From: Alteromonas lipotrueiana
Lineage (GTDB): Bacteria; Pseudomonadota; Gammaproteobacteria; Enterobacterales; Alteromonadaceae
Length of the DNA stretch: 64,000 bases
NCBI RefSeq assembly: GCF_019249245.1
Contig: NZ_JAESDK010000019.1
Coordinates: 1 to 64,000, forward strand
Reading direction: 5' to 3'
Part shown: piece after piece, positions 54,543 through 64,000 of the stretch
Layout of the letters: each line of letters begins with the position of its first letter
Numbering within the stretch: the first letter of the stretch is position 1
The notes under the pieces: generated by a model
What the model was told of the DNA's origin: nothing
The model's input: only the letters and a program-made list of their open reading frames with translations
The model's database searches: none
Program-made: the position numbers and the translations under genes

Positions 54543-55163
54543 GTGTCCGATAACTATTCTACAGTCGAAACTCAGGCAAGCTACGGCGTTGGTTTTCAAA
54601 TGGGTGAGCAGCTTAAATCGAATCCGTTCGACGGATTAGACATTAATGCTGTGCTTGATGGGCTGAGCGATGCATTTAGCGGTGATACGGCGAAGGTAGA
54701 TAACAATACCTTACGTAGTGCCTTTGGCGAGATTCATCAGCGGATGCAGGCTGCTAAGGCTGAGCAAAGTAAAGGTCAGATTGAGGAAGGCGAAAAGTTT
54801 CTCAAAGAAAATGCCGAGCGCGAAGAAGTACAGGTTACTGAGTCTGGCTTGCAGTATGAAATTTTGGAAACTGGTGACGGCGAAGTGCCTGACGCAGAAA
54901 GTACAGTACGTGTACACTATCACGGTACATTTATCGACGGTAAAGTATTTGACAGCTCTTATGATCGTGGCCAACCGGCTGAGTTTCCGGTAAACGGCGT
55001 TATTAAAGGCTGGACCGAAGCTTTACAAATGATGCCAACTGGCTCTAAGTGGAAAGTGTATGTTCCGAGCGAGCTTGCATACGGTGAACAAGGTGCCGGG
55101 GGGGCTATCCCACCATTTACCACCTTGGTATTTGATGTCGAGCTGCTCGATATCTTAGCGTAA
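54543..55163 (+). CDS. fklB: FKBP-type peptidyl-prolyl cis-trans isomerase FklB
   Basis: 206 aa from the GTG at 54543, with AGGAG 6 nt upstream. This gives exactly the E. coli FklB length and removes an unlikely N-terminal extension. The N-terminal dimerisation domain (about 8-85: QASYGVGFQMGEQLKSNPFD) and FKBP domain (about 110-205: VRVHYHGTFIDGKVFDSSYD, WTEALQMMPTGSKWKVYVPS, AYGEQGAGGAIPPFTTLVFD) are intact. Helps protein folding in the cytoplasm or periplasm; no signal peptide is visible. Confidence 0.95.
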   Translation: MSDNYSTVETQASYGVGFQMGEQLKSNPFDGLDINAVLDGLSDAFSGDTAKVDNNTLRSAFGEIHQRMQAAKAEQSKGQIEEGEKFLKENAEREEVQVTESGLQYEILETGDGEVPDAESTVRVHYHGTFIDGKVFDSSYDRGQPAEFPVNGVIKGWTEALQMMPTGSKWKVYVPSELAYGEQGAGGAIPPFTTLVFDVELLDILA

Positions 55164-55174
55164 AGCAATATTTG

Positions 55175-55204
55175 AAACGGCCTGGTCAGTTCCAGGCCGT
55201 TTTG
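55175..55204 (+). terminator. Intrinsic terminator of fklB
   Basis: The stem AACGGCCTGG / CCAGGCCGTT with a 6-nt loop and a short T run, 12 nt after the stop codon. Confidence 0.85.
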
Positions 55205-55253
55205 TAAGTAGGTATAAAAAACGTATCAGGTTTGCAAAGGAAAGTGTTCGGAG

Positions 55254-55281
55254 TTGTTATCTTACAAACCATGATTACAAT
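55254..55281 (+). promoter_or_regulatory. Likely sigma-70 promoter of fabV
   Basis: TTGTTA (55254-55259), a 16-nt spacer and TACAAT (55276-55281), 30 nt before the start codon at 55311. Confidence 0.55.
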
Positions 55282-55310
55282 ACGGGCACAAATAGCAAAG
55301 GATACGAAAG

Positions 55311-56489
55311 ATGATTATCAAGCCAAAAGTCAGAGGGTTTATCTGCACCAATGCACATCCGGTAGGTTGTAAGACATCGGTAGCAGAGCAAATTGATTAT
55401 GTTCGTCAGCAGAACGATTTAGGTGACGGTCCAAAAAATGTTTTGGTGATTGGCAGCTCAACTGGCTATGGGCTCGCCTCGCGCATAACCGCAGCGTTTG
55501 GCTATGGGGCAAAAACTTTAGGCGTTTGTTTCGAAAAAGCGCCGACCGAACGTAAAACCGGTACCGCCGGCTGGTATAATACGGCCGCTTTTCACGAATT
55601 TGCTGCTGAACAAGACCTTTACGCAGAAACCCTTAATGGCGATGCATTTTCTCACGAGCTAAAAAACCAGGCTATCGAGAAAATAAAACAACAGATGGGT
55701 AAAGTTGATCTGGTTATTTACAGCCTGGCGTCGCCGCGTCGTACTGAGCCAAATAGTGGCGTAACATATAAATCGACATTAAAACCAGTAGGTCAGGCTT
55801 ATACCACCAAAACGTATGATACCGACAAAGACAAGGTTCATGATATTACGTTAGAACCGGCCACTGATGAAGAGATTCGCGATACCATCAAGGTTATGGG
55901 TGGTGAAGACTGGGAAATGTGGCTAAGTGCGTTGGCTGAAGCTGATGTATTAGCCGAAGACGTGAAGACCACGGCATACACTTATATTGGTAAAGAGCTT
56001 ACGTGGCCTATTTATGGGCAAGCCACTATAGGTAAGGCAAAAGAAGACTTAGACCGTGCCGCTGCCGCTATTATGGGTAAGCATCCACAGTTGCGTATCG
56101 ATGCCCACGTTTCTTCTTTAAAAGCCTTGGTAACACAAGCCAGCTCAGCCATTCCGGTAATGCCTTTATACATTTCTCTTATTTATAAAGTGATGAAAGA
56201 AGAAGGGACGCACGAAGGCTGTATTGAACAAATCAAAGGTTTGTTTAACCAATGCTTATACGGCGATACGCCAACACTTGATGAGGCAAATCGTTACCGT
56301 ATGGATGGTAAGGAAACCAACGATGCTACTCAGGCGAAAATAAAAGCATTGTGGGATGAGGTCACTCAGGAAAACTTCCATCAGCTTAGCGACTATGCCG
56401 GTTATCACCACGAATTTCTAAAGCTGTTCGGGTTTGATATTAAAGGCGTTGATTACGAGGCTGATGTTGACCCTCAGGCCAGTTGGTAA
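55311..56489 (+). CDS. fabV: NADH-dependent enoyl-ACP/enoyl-CoA reductase FabV
   Basis: 392 aa. The start MIIKPKVRGFICTNAHPVGC matches the family. Rossmann motif VLVIGSSTGYGLASRITAAF (about 44-63) and catalytic Tyr-x8-Lys in WPIYGQATIGKAK (about 232-244). Final step of fatty-acid elongation. In Vibrio and Pseudomonas this type tolerates triclosan, unlike FabI. Monocistronic with its own promoter and terminator. Confidence 0.97.
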   Translation: MIIKPKVRGFICTNAHPVGCKTSVAEQIDYVRQQNDLGDGPKNVLVIGSSTGYGLASRITAAFGYGAKTLGVCFEKAPTERKTGTAGWYNTAAFHEFAAEQDLYAETLNGDAFSHELKNQAIEKIKQQMGKVDLVIYSLASPRRTEPNSGVTYKSTLKPVGQAYTTKTYDTDKDKVHDITLEPATDEEIRDTIKVMGGEDWEMWLSALAEADVLAEDVKTTAYTYIGKELTWPIYGQATIGKAKEDLDRAAAAIMGKHPQLRIDAHVSSLKALVTQASSAIPVMPLYISLIYKVMKEEGTHEGCIEQIKGLFNQCLYGDTPTLDEANRYRMDGKETNDATQAKIKALWDEVTQENFHQLSDYAGYHHEFLKLFGFDIKGVDYEADVDPQASW

Positions 56490-56503
56490 CCACTAAGAAG
56501 ATT

Positions 56504-56534
56504 AAAAAGCCGTCATACTTGATGGCTTTTTTTT
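56504..56534 (+). terminator. Intrinsic terminator of fabV
   Basis: Arms AAAAAGCC / GGCTTTTTTTT with an imperfect inner pairing (GTCA / TGAT), ending in eight T. Confidence 0.75.
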
Positions 56535-56930
56535 GATTTTGTCAGCGTTGTTGTATAATCGTTAAACGAGATATTTTATAATACTGCCAACAATTTTTTG
56601 GTTTACCTATTATTTGCATAGCGAAAAGCTGGCAGATAATGTTAAAATCCCAGAAATTAGGCGGGGGTTTTTCTACTCACGCGTCACGATTTTGGTCTTT
56701 AGAAGCAAAAAACAATTAAAGCTTCGTAAACTCGGCCAACGTCGGATCTACAGGAATAAATATCCAAAGCATACGGTTTTTTAGCGGGCGTAACTACGTT
56801 TGCCGCCGAAGCTTGCAAAGTGCTATTTGCTCGCCATGTGCTAACAGTTTGTTATTTAGAGTTTTTTTGCATTGCAGGTTGATATCCAGCTATGCAAAAG
56901 AGTTTTTCTATTAGAGTAGTGCGATTACAT
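56535..56930. other. Upstream region of the nqr operon, no gene seen
   Basis: 396 nt that must hold the nqr promoter. AT-rich start with several TATAAT-like words; no operator or riboswitch was recognised. The in-frame extension of nqrA back to 56892 lacks an RBS and homology. Confidence 0.5.
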
Positions 56931-58271
56931 ATGATTAAAATCAAGAAAGGTCTCGACCTCCCGATAAAGGGGGCGCCAGAGCAGCAAATTTCTAAAGGAA
57001 AAGCTGTGACGCGCGTTGCCGTTCTGGGGGAAGAATATGTGGGTATGCGTCCTACCATGCACGTTCAGGTTGGCGATAAAGTGAAAAAAGGCCAGATTCT
57101 TTTTGAAGACAAAAAGAATTCTGGTGTTAAGTTCACGGCGCCAGCTGCTGGCGAGGTGGTTGAGGTTAACCGTGGCGCCAAACGTGTGCTTCAGTCTGTA
57201 GTAGTGAAAATTGAAGGTAATGAAAGTGTTGCCTTTGAAAAAATTGCTGCCGACCAGATTGCTAACGCATCGAAAGAAAGTCTGGCCCAAACATTGGTAG
57301 ATTCGGGAATGTGGACGGCATTTCGTACCCGCCCATTTAGTAAAGCCCCCGCGTTGGGGTCAACGCCACATTCTATCTTTGTTACCGCCATAGACACCAA
57401 CCCACTAGCCGCTGATCCTGCGGTCATTATCAAAGAGCGTGAAAACGACTTTGCCAATGGTTTGCATGCTTTAACCGTACTTAGTGAAACCAAAGTGTTT
57501 GTGTGTAAAGCACCGGGTGCAAATGTGGCTACGGGCAATGCAAAGGTTGAGGTTGCTGAATTTGGTGGTCCTCATCCTGCAGGCTTGCCGGGCACCCATA
57601 TTCATCACCTCGATGCAGTAGGGAACAGCAAAACCGTATGGCACCTGAATTATCAGGATGTTATGGCTATTGGTTCGTTACTGACCACCGGTGAGCTGGA
57701 TAACCGTCGGGTCGTGGCACTTTGCGGCCCGGTGGCAACAAAGCCACGTTTGGTAAGTACGCTGATGGGCGCGGATATTGAAGAGCTGACCGCGGGCGAA
57801 GTTGAAAAAGGCGAGGTGCGGGTTATCTCTGGCTCGGTACTTAACGGTATCACTGCTCAGGGCGTGCACGGCTTTTTAGGACGTTTTCATACTCAGATTT
57901 CAATGATCAAAGAAGGCCGTGAGAAAAAATTCCTTGGCTGGATCACCCCTGGCTCAGACAAACATTCTGTTACCCGTGCTTATTTGGGCCACCTGAATAG
58001 CAAACAAAAATACGACATGACAACCACCACCAATGGTTCGGACCGTTCAATGGTTCCTATTGGCAACTATGAACGTGTTATGCCTCTGGATATCATCCCT
58101 ACGCTGTTGCTTAGAGATCTTATTTCTGGCGATACAGAAGGTTCTCAGCAGTTGGGTTGTTTGGAGTTGGACGAAGAAGATTTGGCCTTGTGTACTTATG
58201 TATGCCCGGGTAAATACAACTACGGTCCAATCCTGCGTGACGTATTAACCACGATTGAGAAAGAGGGTTAA
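56931..58271 (+). CDS. nqrA: Na+-translocating NADH:quinone reductase subunit A
   Basis: 446 aa from the ATG at 56931 ([20 protein letters not shown] is the family's start). It has the biotin/lipoyl-like N-terminal barrel ([20 protein letters not shown]) and the C-terminal [20 protein letters not shown] with its Cys pair. Soluble subunit that binds ubiquinone near NqrB. First gene of nqrABCDEF; 3 nt before nqrB. Confidence 0.97.
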   Translation: MIKIKKGLDLPIKGAPEQQISKGKAVTRVAVLGEEYVGMRPTMHVQVGDKVKKGQILFEDKKNSGVKFTAPAAGEVVEVNRGAKRVLQSVVVKIEGNESVAFEKIAADQIANASKESLAQTLVDSGMWTAFRTRPFSKAPALGSTPHSIFVTAIDTNPLAADPAVIIKERENDFANGLHALTVLSETKVFVCKAPGANVATGNAKVEVAEFGGPHPAGLPGTHIHHLDAVGNSKTVWHLNYQDVMAIGSLLTTGELDNRRVVALCGPVATKPRLVSTLMGADIEELTAGEVEKGEVRVISGSVLNGITAQGVHGFLGRFHTQISMIKEGREKKFLGWITPGSDKHSVTRAYLGHLNSKQKYDMTTTTNGSDRSMVPIGNYERVMPLDIIPTLLLRDLISGDTEGSQQLGCLELDEEDLALCTYVCPGKYNYGPILRDVLTTIEKEG

Positions 58272-58274
58272 GAC

Positions 58275-59480
58275 ATGGGTTTAAAAGCGTATCTGGAAAA
58301 GATCGAACCTAATTTTGAGCCGGGTGGCAAACATGAAAAATGGTATGCACTGTATGAAGCAGCGGCAACTATTTTTTATACACCAGGTAAAGTAAATAAA
58401 GCGACCACCCACGTACGTGATGCAATTGATTTAAAACGCATCATGATTTTAGTGTGGATGGCAACCTTTCCGGCCATGTTCTACGGTATGTACAACATTG
58501 GTGTTCAGGCCAACGAATCCATTATTGCGGGTGCGGGGACTTTACCTGATGCCTGGCAGGCGGCCTTGTTCGCCGGTTTAGGCGGTGAACTGGGAGCAGA
58601 TGCTGGCTGGGCCAGTTTAATGTTTTACGGTGCTTGTTTTTGGCTACCTATTTACGCTGTAACCTTTGCGGTCGGTGGCTTCTGGGAAGTGCTGTTTGCT
58701 TCTGTACGTAAGCACGAAGTTAACGAAGGTTTCTTTGTAACCTCGGTATTGTTCGCTTTAACCTTACCTGCCACCATTCCGTTATGGCAAGTGGCGTTGG
58801 GTATTACCTTTGGTGTGGTTATTGCCAAAGAAGTCTTCGGTGGTACAGGTCGAAACTTCCTGAATCCAGCGTTGTCAGGACGAGCGTTCTTATATTTTGC
58901 TTATCCGGCACAAATTTCTGGCGATCAGGTATGGGTAGCTGCAGATGGTTACTCAGGCGCAACCTGGTTAAGCAAAGCCGCAGCGGGCGATATGGATTAC
59001 ACCAACATGGAACTATGGTGGGATTCTTTCCTGGGTAATATTGCTGGCTCTGCGGGTGAAGTATCTACCCTGGCTATTTTGCTTGGCGGATTGTTTATTA
59101 TTTATATGCGTATTGCCAGCTGGCGTATTGTGGCTGGCGTAGCGCTAGGTGTAGCAGGTTTTGCCACTTTGCTAAACCTGATTGGCAGTGACACCAACGC
59201 GATGTTTGCCATGCCGGCGCACTTCCACTTTGTGATTGGCGGTTTGGCGTTTGCAATGTTCTTCATGGCCACCGACCCGGTTTCGGCAGCCTTTACAAAT
59301 AAAGGTAAGTGGGCATTTGGTATCTTCATTGGTTTCATGACGGTATTGATTCGGGTAGTTAACCCTGCGTTCCCAGAAGGGGTAATGCTGGCTATCTTGT
59401 TTACCAACTTATGGGCGCCATTGTTCGATTATTTTGTTGCACAAAGCAATATTAAGCGGAGGGTTGCTCGTGTCGGCTAA
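58275..59480 (+). CDS. nqrB: Na+-NQR subunit B
   Basis: 401 aa with about ten membrane helices. FMN is bound covalently to the Thr of SGAT in [13 protein letters not shown] (about 230-242). Other conserved parts: [20 protein letters not shown] and [15 protein letters not shown]. Main Na+ path and riboflavin/quinone site of the complex. Overlaps nqrC by 11 nt. Confidence 0.97.
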   Translation: MGLKAYLEKIEPNFEPGGKHEKWYALYEAAATIFYTPGKVNKATTHVRDAIDLKRIMILVWMATFPAMFYGMYNIGVQANESIIAGAGTLPDAWQAALFAGLGGELGADAGWASLMFYGACFWLPIYAVTFAVGGFWEVLFASVRKHEVNEGFFVTSVLFALTLPATIPLWQVALGITFGVVIAKEVFGGTGRNFLNPALSGRAFLYFAYPAQISGDQVWVAADGYSGATWLSKAAAGDMDYTNMELWWDSFLGNIAGSAGEVSTLAILLGGLFIIYMRIASWRIVAGVALGVAGFATLLNLIGSDTNAMFAMPAHFHFVIGGLAFAMFFMATDPVSAAFTNKGKWAFGIFIGFMTVLIRVVNPAFPEGVMLAILFTNLWAPLFDYFVAQSNIKRRVARVG

Positions 59481-60243
59481 AAAAGATTCCTTTGGAAAAA
59501 CGGTAGGTGTTGTCGTTGCGGTATGTCTGGTGTGTTCGATTGTGGTTTCTGGTGCGGCCGTAGGCCTGCGCGAAATTCAACAAGAGAACAAAAAGCTTGA
59601 TAAGCAAACCAATATTTTGACAGCGGCTGGCTTGTACGAATCAGGTATGAACAGCGACCAGGTTGCCTCGGTTTACGACGAAAAAATTGAGCGACGTTTT
59701 GTCGATCTGGAGACCGGTGAGTTCACTGAAAAACCAGGCGGTGAGGGTGCTGAATACGACATGTATAAAGCAGCAAAACAATCTGAAATGAGCAAGACCG
59801 TTGAAGACAGCAATGTGGGTTTTCAGCGTCGTGCCAATGTTGCCAGTGTATGGTTGGTCAAAGATGAAAGCGATACCGTTACCCGGGTCATTCTGCCGGT
59901 TCATGGTAGTGGCCTTTGGGCGCTTATGTATGGATTTCTGGCGGTAGATGCCGACGGCAAAACCATTAAAGAACTCATCTACTATGAGCAAGCCGAAACG
60001 CCAGGATTGGGTGGTGAAGTTCAAAATCCAAACTGGCAGAAGTTGTGGGATGGCAAAAAACTTTACGATAATGGCGAAGTCGCTATTGATGTAACCAAAG
60101 GTGCTGACCCAAGCGACCCATACGAAGTTGATGCACTTTCTGGTGCAACACTGACAAGCAACGGTGTCGAGAACACTATTCGCTACTGGGCCGGTGAGCA
60201 AGGCTTTGGTCCATTCCTGAAAAACCAGGCATGGCGTTCATAA
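59470..60243 (+). CDS. nqrC: Na+-NQR subunit C
   Basis: 257 aa from the GTG at 59470 with GGAGGG upstream (inside nqrB). One N-terminal membrane helix ([20 protein letters not shown]) and a periplasmic flavin domain. The Thr that carries covalent FMN is in [13 protein letters not shown] (about 224-236). ApbE, encoded downstream, attaches it. Confidence 0.96.
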   Translation: MSAKKDSFGKTVGVVVAVCLVCSIVVSGAAVGLREIQQENKKLDKQTNILTAAGLYESGMNSDQVASVYDEKIERRFVDLETGEFTEKPGGEGAEYDMYKAAKQSEMSKTVEDSNVGFQRRANVASVWLVKDESDTVTRVILPVHGSGLWALMYGFLAVDADGKTIKELIYYEQAETPGLGGEVQNPNWQKLWDGKKLYDNGEVAIDVTKGADPSDPYEVDALSGATLTSNGVENTIRYWAGEQGFGPFLKNQAWRS

Positions 60244-60254
60244 GGGGTATTATC

Positions 60255-60887
60255 GTGGCAGATACTAAAGAAATGAAACAGGTCCTGTTTGGACCAATTA
60301 TGGACAATAACCCAATTGCATTGCAGGTATTGGGTATATGTTCAGCGTTAGCAATTACAACAAAGTTAGAAACCGCCTTGGTAATGTCGTTAGCACTTAC
60401 CACCGTTGTTGCGTTTTCAAACTTATTTATCTCGCTGATTCGGAATCAAATTCCTTCCAGCGTGCGAATCATTATTCAAATGACCATTATTGCCTCTTTG
60501 GTAATTGTGGTAGACCAGATTCTGCGCGCGTACACCTATGAGGTGTCTAAGCAGCTGTCGGTGTTCGTGGGACTTATTATTACCAACTGTATTGTAATGG
60601 GTCGTGCTGAAGCCTATGCGATGAAAAGCCCGCCGTTACTAAGCTTTTTAGACGGGATTGGTAATGGTCTGGGTTACTCATTTATTCTGATTGTCATTGG
60701 TACTATTAAAGAACTATTTGGCTTTGGTACAATCCTTGGTTTCGAAATTCTGCCAGTGGTTCAAAACGGCGGTTGGTATCAGGGTAATGGTTTATTGATT
60801 CTGCCATTTAGCTCGTTTTTCCTAATTGGTGGTATGGTCTGGTTTATCCGTACGATTCGCCCAGAGCAAGTAGAGCCTAAGGAGTAA
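60255..60887 (+). CDS. nqrD: Na+-NQR subunit D
   Basis: 210 aa from the GTG at 60255 (AAGGGG upstream), the length known from Vibrio. Six membrane helices; the half-helix region [15 protein letters not shown] contains the Cys that ligates the membrane iron centre shared with NqrE. 3 nt before nqrE. Confidence 0.96.
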   Translation: MADTKEMKQVLFGPIMDNNPIALQVLGICSALAITTKLETALVMSLALTTVVAFSNLFISLIRNQIPSSVRIIIQMTIIASLVIVVDQILRAYTYEVSKQLSVFVGLIITNCIVMGRAEAYAMKSPPLLSFLDGIGNGLGYSFILIVIGTIKELFGFGTILGFEILPVVQNGGWYQGNGLLILPFSSFFLIGGMVWFIRTIRPEQVEPKE

Positions 60888-60890
60888 GAC

Positions 60891-61499
60891 GTGGAACATT
60901 ATATTTCGCTATTTGTTCGCTCTATATTTATTGAGAACATGGCGCTGTCGTTATTTTTAGGTATGTGTACCTTTTTGGCGGTATCGAAAAAAATCAAAAC
61001 CGCGATGGGTTTGGGCGCCGCAGTAATTGTAGTACTGGGTATTTCGGTTCCGGTAAACCAGGTTATTTATGTGAATATCCTGGCGCCCGGCGCGCTGGCT
61101 TGGGCAGGCTTCCCGGAAGCCGATCTTAGCTTCCTGAACTTTTTGACTTTTATCGGCGTAATTGCTGCATTAGTACAAATTCTAGAAATGAGTCTGGATA
61201 AGTTCTTTCCAGCGTTGTACAACGCACTGGGCATTTTCTTACCTTTGATTACCGTAAACTGTGCCATTTTTGGTGGTGTTGCGTTTGCGGTTCAACGTGA
61301 ATACAACTTCACCGAAAGTGTTGTTTACGGCGTTGGCTCTGGTGTGGGCTGGGCAATTGCTATTGTGTTACTGGCAGCTGTTCGTGAAAAACTTAAATAT
61401 GCTGATATGCCAAACGGTGTCCGTGGTCTGGGAGCGGTCTTTATGATTGCAGGTCTTATGGCCCTGGGCTTCCAGTCGTTCACCGGTATCGCGCTGTAA
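60891..61499 (+). CDS. nqrE: Na+-NQR subunit E
   Basis: 202 aa from the GTG at 60891 (AAGGAG upstream). Six helices inverted in topology with respect to NqrD. Conserved [19 protein letters not shown] contains the iron-ligand Cys. Forms the intramembrane Fe site with NqrD. Confidence 0.96.
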   Translation: MEHYISLFVRSIFIENMALSLFLGMCTFLAVSKKIKTAMGLGAAVIVVLGISVPVNQVIYVNILAPGALAWAGFPEADLSFLNFLTFIGVIAALVQILEMSLDKFFPALYNALGIFLPLITVNCAIFGGVAFAVQREYNFTESVVYGVGSGVGWAIAIVLLAAVREKLKYADMPNGVRGLGAVFMIAGLMALGFQSFTGIAL

Positions 61500-61519
61500 C
61501 TGGCCTGAGGAGTTTATAG

Positions 61520-62749
61520 ATGAATGTAGAAATTTTTCTGGGCGTTGGCATGTTCATTGTCATCGTACTGGCGCTGGTTTTTATCATCATGTTTGCCAAG
61601 TCGAAACTTGTGCCAACGGGTGATGTAACTATTGATATTAACAACGATCCTGACAAAGCAATCAAAACCTCTCCGGGTGGCAAGTTGCTAGGTGCGTTGG
61701 CTGAAGCGGGAATCTTTGTATCGTCAGCCTGTGGTGGCGGTGGTTCGTGTGGTCAGTGCCGGGTAGATATAAAGTCGGGCGGCGGTGAAATTTTACCTAC
61801 CGAACTTGACCATATTACTAAACGTGAAGCCCGTGAAGGTTGCCGTTTGTCATGTCAGGTTGCCGTTAAACAAGACATGGAAATTGAATTACCAGAAGAA
61901 GTATTTGGTATTAAAAAGTGGGATTGTGAAGTTATTTCAAATGACAACAAAGCTACTTTTATCAAAGAACTGAAACTGAAAATTCCGAATGGCGAGAGCG
62001 TACCGTTTCAGGCCGGTGGTTATATTCAAATTGAAGCGCCACCTCATCATGTGAAATATAAAGACTTTGAAGTTCCTGAAAAATTCCGTGGTGACTGGGA
62101 ACGTTTTGGCTTTTTCGATATCGAATCTAAAGTAGATGAAGAAACCATTCGTGCTTACTCGATGGCGAACTATCCGGAAGAAGAAGGTATTATTATGCTG
62201 AATGTGCGTATTGCTACGCCTCCGCCTAATAATTTAAGTATGCCGGCTGGTAAAATGTCATCGTACATCTGGAGCCTGACTAAGGGTGATAAAGCCACGA
62301 TTTCAGGTCCGTTTGGTGAGTTCTTTGCCAAAGAAACTGAGAACGAGATGGTCTTTGTTGGTGGGGGCGCAGGTATGGCACCTATGCGTTCGCACATTTT
62401 TGACCAGCTTCGTCGGTTGAAAACAGATCGTAAAATTTCATTCTGGTATGGTGCTCGTTCGCTGCGTGAAATGTTCTATGTAGAAGATTTTGACGAATTG
62501 GCAGAAGAAAACGACAACTTCAGCTGGCATGTCGCGTTATCCGATCCTCAGCCTGAAGATAACTGGGAAGGCGATACTGGCTTTATTCACCAGGTGTTGT
62601 TAGAAAATTACTTAAAAGACCATCCAGCTCCCGAAGACTGTGAGTTTTATATGTGTGGTCCACCTATGATGAATGCGGCAGTTATCAACATGCTTAAAGA
62701 TTTAGGCGTGGAAGATGAAAACATTATGCTTGATGACTTTGGTGGCTAA
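61520..62749 (+). CDS. nqrF: Na+-NQR subunit F (NADH dehydrogenase)
   Basis: 409 aa. N-terminal membrane helix, 2Fe-2S ferredoxin domain ([13 protein letters not shown] then CRLSCQ), FAD domain ([12 protein letters not shown]) and NADH domain ([27 protein letters not shown]). The start of electron flow: NADH to FAD to 2Fe-2S. Ends with a strong terminator. Confidence 0.98.
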   Translation: MNVEIFLGVGMFIVIVLALVFIIMFAKSKLVPTGDVTIDINNDPDKAIKTSPGGKLLGALAEAGIFVSSACGGGGSCGQCRVDIKSGGGEILPTELDHITKREAREGCRLSCQVAVKQDMEIELPEEVFGIKKWDCEVISNDNKATFIKELKLKIPNGESVPFQAGGYIQIEAPPHHVKYKDFEVPEKFRGDWERFGFFDIESKVDEETIRAYSMANYPEEEGIIMLNVRIATPPPNNLSMPAGKMSSYIWSLTKGDKATISGPFGEFFAKETENEMVFVGGGAGMAPMRSHIFDQLRRLKTDRKISFWYGARSLREMFYVEDFDELAEENDNFSWHVALSDPQPEDNWEGDTGFIHQVLLENYLKDHPAPEDCEFYMCGPPMMNAAVINMLKDLGVEDENIMLDDFGG

Positions 62750-62769
62750 CACCAAAGCATAGCAAGATG

Positions 62770-62800
62770 AAAAAAGGGGCGATTATATCGCCCCTTTTTT
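62770..62800 (+). terminator. Intrinsic terminator after nqrF
   Basis: The stem AAAAAGGGGCGAT / ATCGCCCCTTTTTT with a TAT loop, between nqrF and apbE. apbE probably depends on read-through or its own promoter. Confidence 0.88.
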
Positions 62801-62821
62801 AATGACAAAGGAAGATCTGGT

Positions 62822-63847
62822 TTGATTAAAAAGTCGATTCAACTGCTTTTTGTTTTAACAGCAATAGGTTTGCTTAGCGCCTGCAGTGATGAGAAATTGC
62901 CTGTAGTTCATCTGCAGGGGGATACCATGGGCACCACGTATAATGTAAAATATGTGGTGAATAAGAATCAGCAGAAAGTAGAAGGGTTACAGACTACTAT
63001 TGATAATCGTCTTCAGCAGGTGAACAAACTGATGTCCACCTATGATCCTGAGTCAGAATTGTCGCGCTTTAACCAAAGCCGGTATACAGCGCCTTTCAAT
63101 GCTTCTGAAGAAACCCGCTCTGTTGTTGCCGAAGCCCTGCGCATTAATAAGTTAAGCGAAGGGGCGTTGGATGTTACTGTGGGGCCGTTAGTCAATTTGT
63201 GGGGGTTTGGACCCACTAAACGTCCTGAAAAAGTACCCACCGATTCACAAATTGCTGAAGTTCGAGACTATGTGGGGTCTGAAAAGCTACGGATAACCCA
63301 AAGCGGGCTACAAAAGACACACCCTCAGGTCTATGTTGATTTATCGACCATAGCCAAGGGTTATGGTGTAGATAAAATTGCCGCTATTCTGGAGCTACAG
63401 AATATTCATGACTACCTGGTAGAAATTGGCGGCGAAATGCGAGTTAAAGGTCAGCGCGGCGATGGAAGTGGCTGGCTGATTGCGGTGGAAAAACCATTAA
63501 GTAGTGGTCGGGCGGTACAAAAGGTTTTATCGGTGGGAACTAACGCCGTTGCCACCTCTGGCGACTATCGCAATTACTATGAACAGGATGGGGTACGTTA
63601 TTCGCACCTGATTGACCCTCGTAGTGGCAAACCTATTGATCATAACCTGGTTGCAGTTACCGTTGTAGCGTCCTCGTCGATGACCGCTGATGGTTTAGCA
63701 ACCGCTTTAAACGTAATGGGCTGGGATGCAGCGAAAAAGCTCGCAGAGCAAGAAAATTTAGCAGTGTTGCTGATTCGACATCACAACGATGAATTTGAAG
63801 AATATATTTCTACGGCATTTGATGAAACCGTAGAGATTAAAAATTAG
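62822..63847 (+). CDS. apbE: FAD:protein FMN transferase ApbE
   Basis: 341 aa from a TTG start (AAGGAAG upstream). Lipoprotein signal with lipobox LLSAC (Cys at about 21). Conserved DTMGTTYNVKY, VTVGPLVNLWGFG, DLSTIAKGYGVDKIA and the metal/FAD region SHLIDPRSGKPI, with TADGLATALNVMG. It attaches FMN to the Thr of NqrB and NqrC in the periplasm. Followed 11 nt later by nqrM. Confidence 0.95.
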   Translation: MIKKSIQLLFVLTAIGLLSACSDEKLPVVHLQGDTMGTTYNVKYVVNKNQQKVEGLQTTIDNRLQQVNKLMSTYDPESELSRFNQSRYTAPFNASEETRSVVAEALRINKLSEGALDVTVGPLVNLWGFGPTKRPEKVPTDSQIAEVRDYVGSEKLRITQSGLQKTHPQVYVDLSTIAKGYGVDKIAAILELQNIHDYLVEIGGEMRVKGQRGDGSGWLIAVEKPLSSGRAVQKVLSVGTNAVATSGDYRNYYEQDGVRYSHLIDPRSGKPIDHNLVAVTVVASSSMTADGLATALNVMGWDAAKKLAEQENLAVLLIRHHNDEFEEYISTAFDETVEIKN

Positions 63848-63858
63848 CAGGTAATGAT

Positions 63859-64000
63859 ATGAGTACATTTATTTTGGCGTTTGTGTTCTTTTTGGCAATG
63901 GTATTAGCTATGGCCGTAGGGTATATGGTTCAGCGTAAGACAATATCAGGCAGTTGCGGGGGCCTGGGCGCACTTGGCATCGAGAAAGCGTGTGATTGCC
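63859..64000 (+). CDS. nqrM: Na+-NQR maturation protein NqrM (partial, runs off the window)
   Basis: The first 47 codons are present: MSTFILAFVFFLAMVLAMAV is a membrane helix, then the Cys-containing GSCGGLGALGIEKACDC, the family's metal-binding pattern. NqrM is needed for the Fe site of NqrD/NqrE. AGGT precedes the ATG. The 3' end lies outside the window. Confidence 0.93.
   Translation, partial: MSTFILAFVFFLAMVLAMAVGYMVQRKTISGSCGGLGALGIEKACDC

Noticed and set aside
59641-60201. Long minus-strand frame of 186 codons inside nqrC
   Set aside because: It is the shadow of a strongly conserved gene; the composition is odd (Cys, Trp, Phe rich) and there is no RBS.

Overview
The window looks like a chromosome segment of a marine gammaproteobacterium of the Alteromonadaceae type (inference from gene content, not from a search). 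The supporting features are a complete Na+-NQR operon followed by apbE and nqrM, fabV, divergent argR/mdh, an acetyl-CoA synthetase next to CrbR/CrbS-type regulators, an Oar-like TonB receptor, a bacteriophytochrome, PEP-CTERM proteins, and moderate GC content.

Layout. 1-81 is the end of a tuf gene. 280-12540 is the most unusual part. It holds a small secreted protein with a C-terminal sorting-like tail, two paralogous secreted subtilases in opposite orientation, and between them a minus-strand gene train: secreted protein of unknown function, FHA-GAF protein, membrane Ser/Thr kinase with TPR tail, histidine kinase without a sensor domain, and NarL-type response regulator. The promoters of both subtilases and of the small secreted protein share a 20-bp GC-box-like motif, in two cases exactly 73 nt before the start codon. 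This points to one co-regulated eukaryotic-like kinase/two-component/secreted-protease system. 12645-23797 holds an aldo/keto reductase, a DcaP-like porin, acs-crbR, a rimK/M14 peptidase/rimB operon and the transporter-fused hybrid kinase CrbS.

24085-31022 is a tRNA-Leu(CAG) gene with a 6.9-kb integrative element in its 3' end. Near-identical att repeats and integrase-arm-like repeats lie at both ends. The element carries a tyrosine integrase, a gene broken by an early TGA, an AlpA-like regulator, a probable replication gene containing nine GTGGCA iterons at strict 11- then 13-bp spacing, an RHH-like repressor with twin operators, small unknown genes, and cargo made of a PEP-CTERM protein and a lipoprotein.

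31408-46111 is mixed: a membrane protein, REC-GGDEF diguanylate cyclase, MAPEG protein, fasciclin protein, TPR lipoprotein, an IS4-family insertion sequence that landed exactly inside an intrinsic terminator, a 2OG-Fe(II) oxygenase, udk-nupC for nucleoside salvage, an overlapping pair of membrane-anchored PhnD-like protein plus unknown membrane protein, and an Oar-like TonB receptor followed by the C-terminal scrap of a second receptor.

46325-64000 is mostly core metabolism: DJ-1/PfpI protein, argR, mdh, bacteriophytochrome, ppc, fklB, fabV, nqrABCDEF, apbE and the start of nqrM. ApbE and NqrM serve the NQR complex (flavin attachment and iron-site maturation). acs, mdh and ppc link acetate use to the TCA cycle and anaplerosis. 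All functional calls come from reading motifs by eye; no database search was possible.
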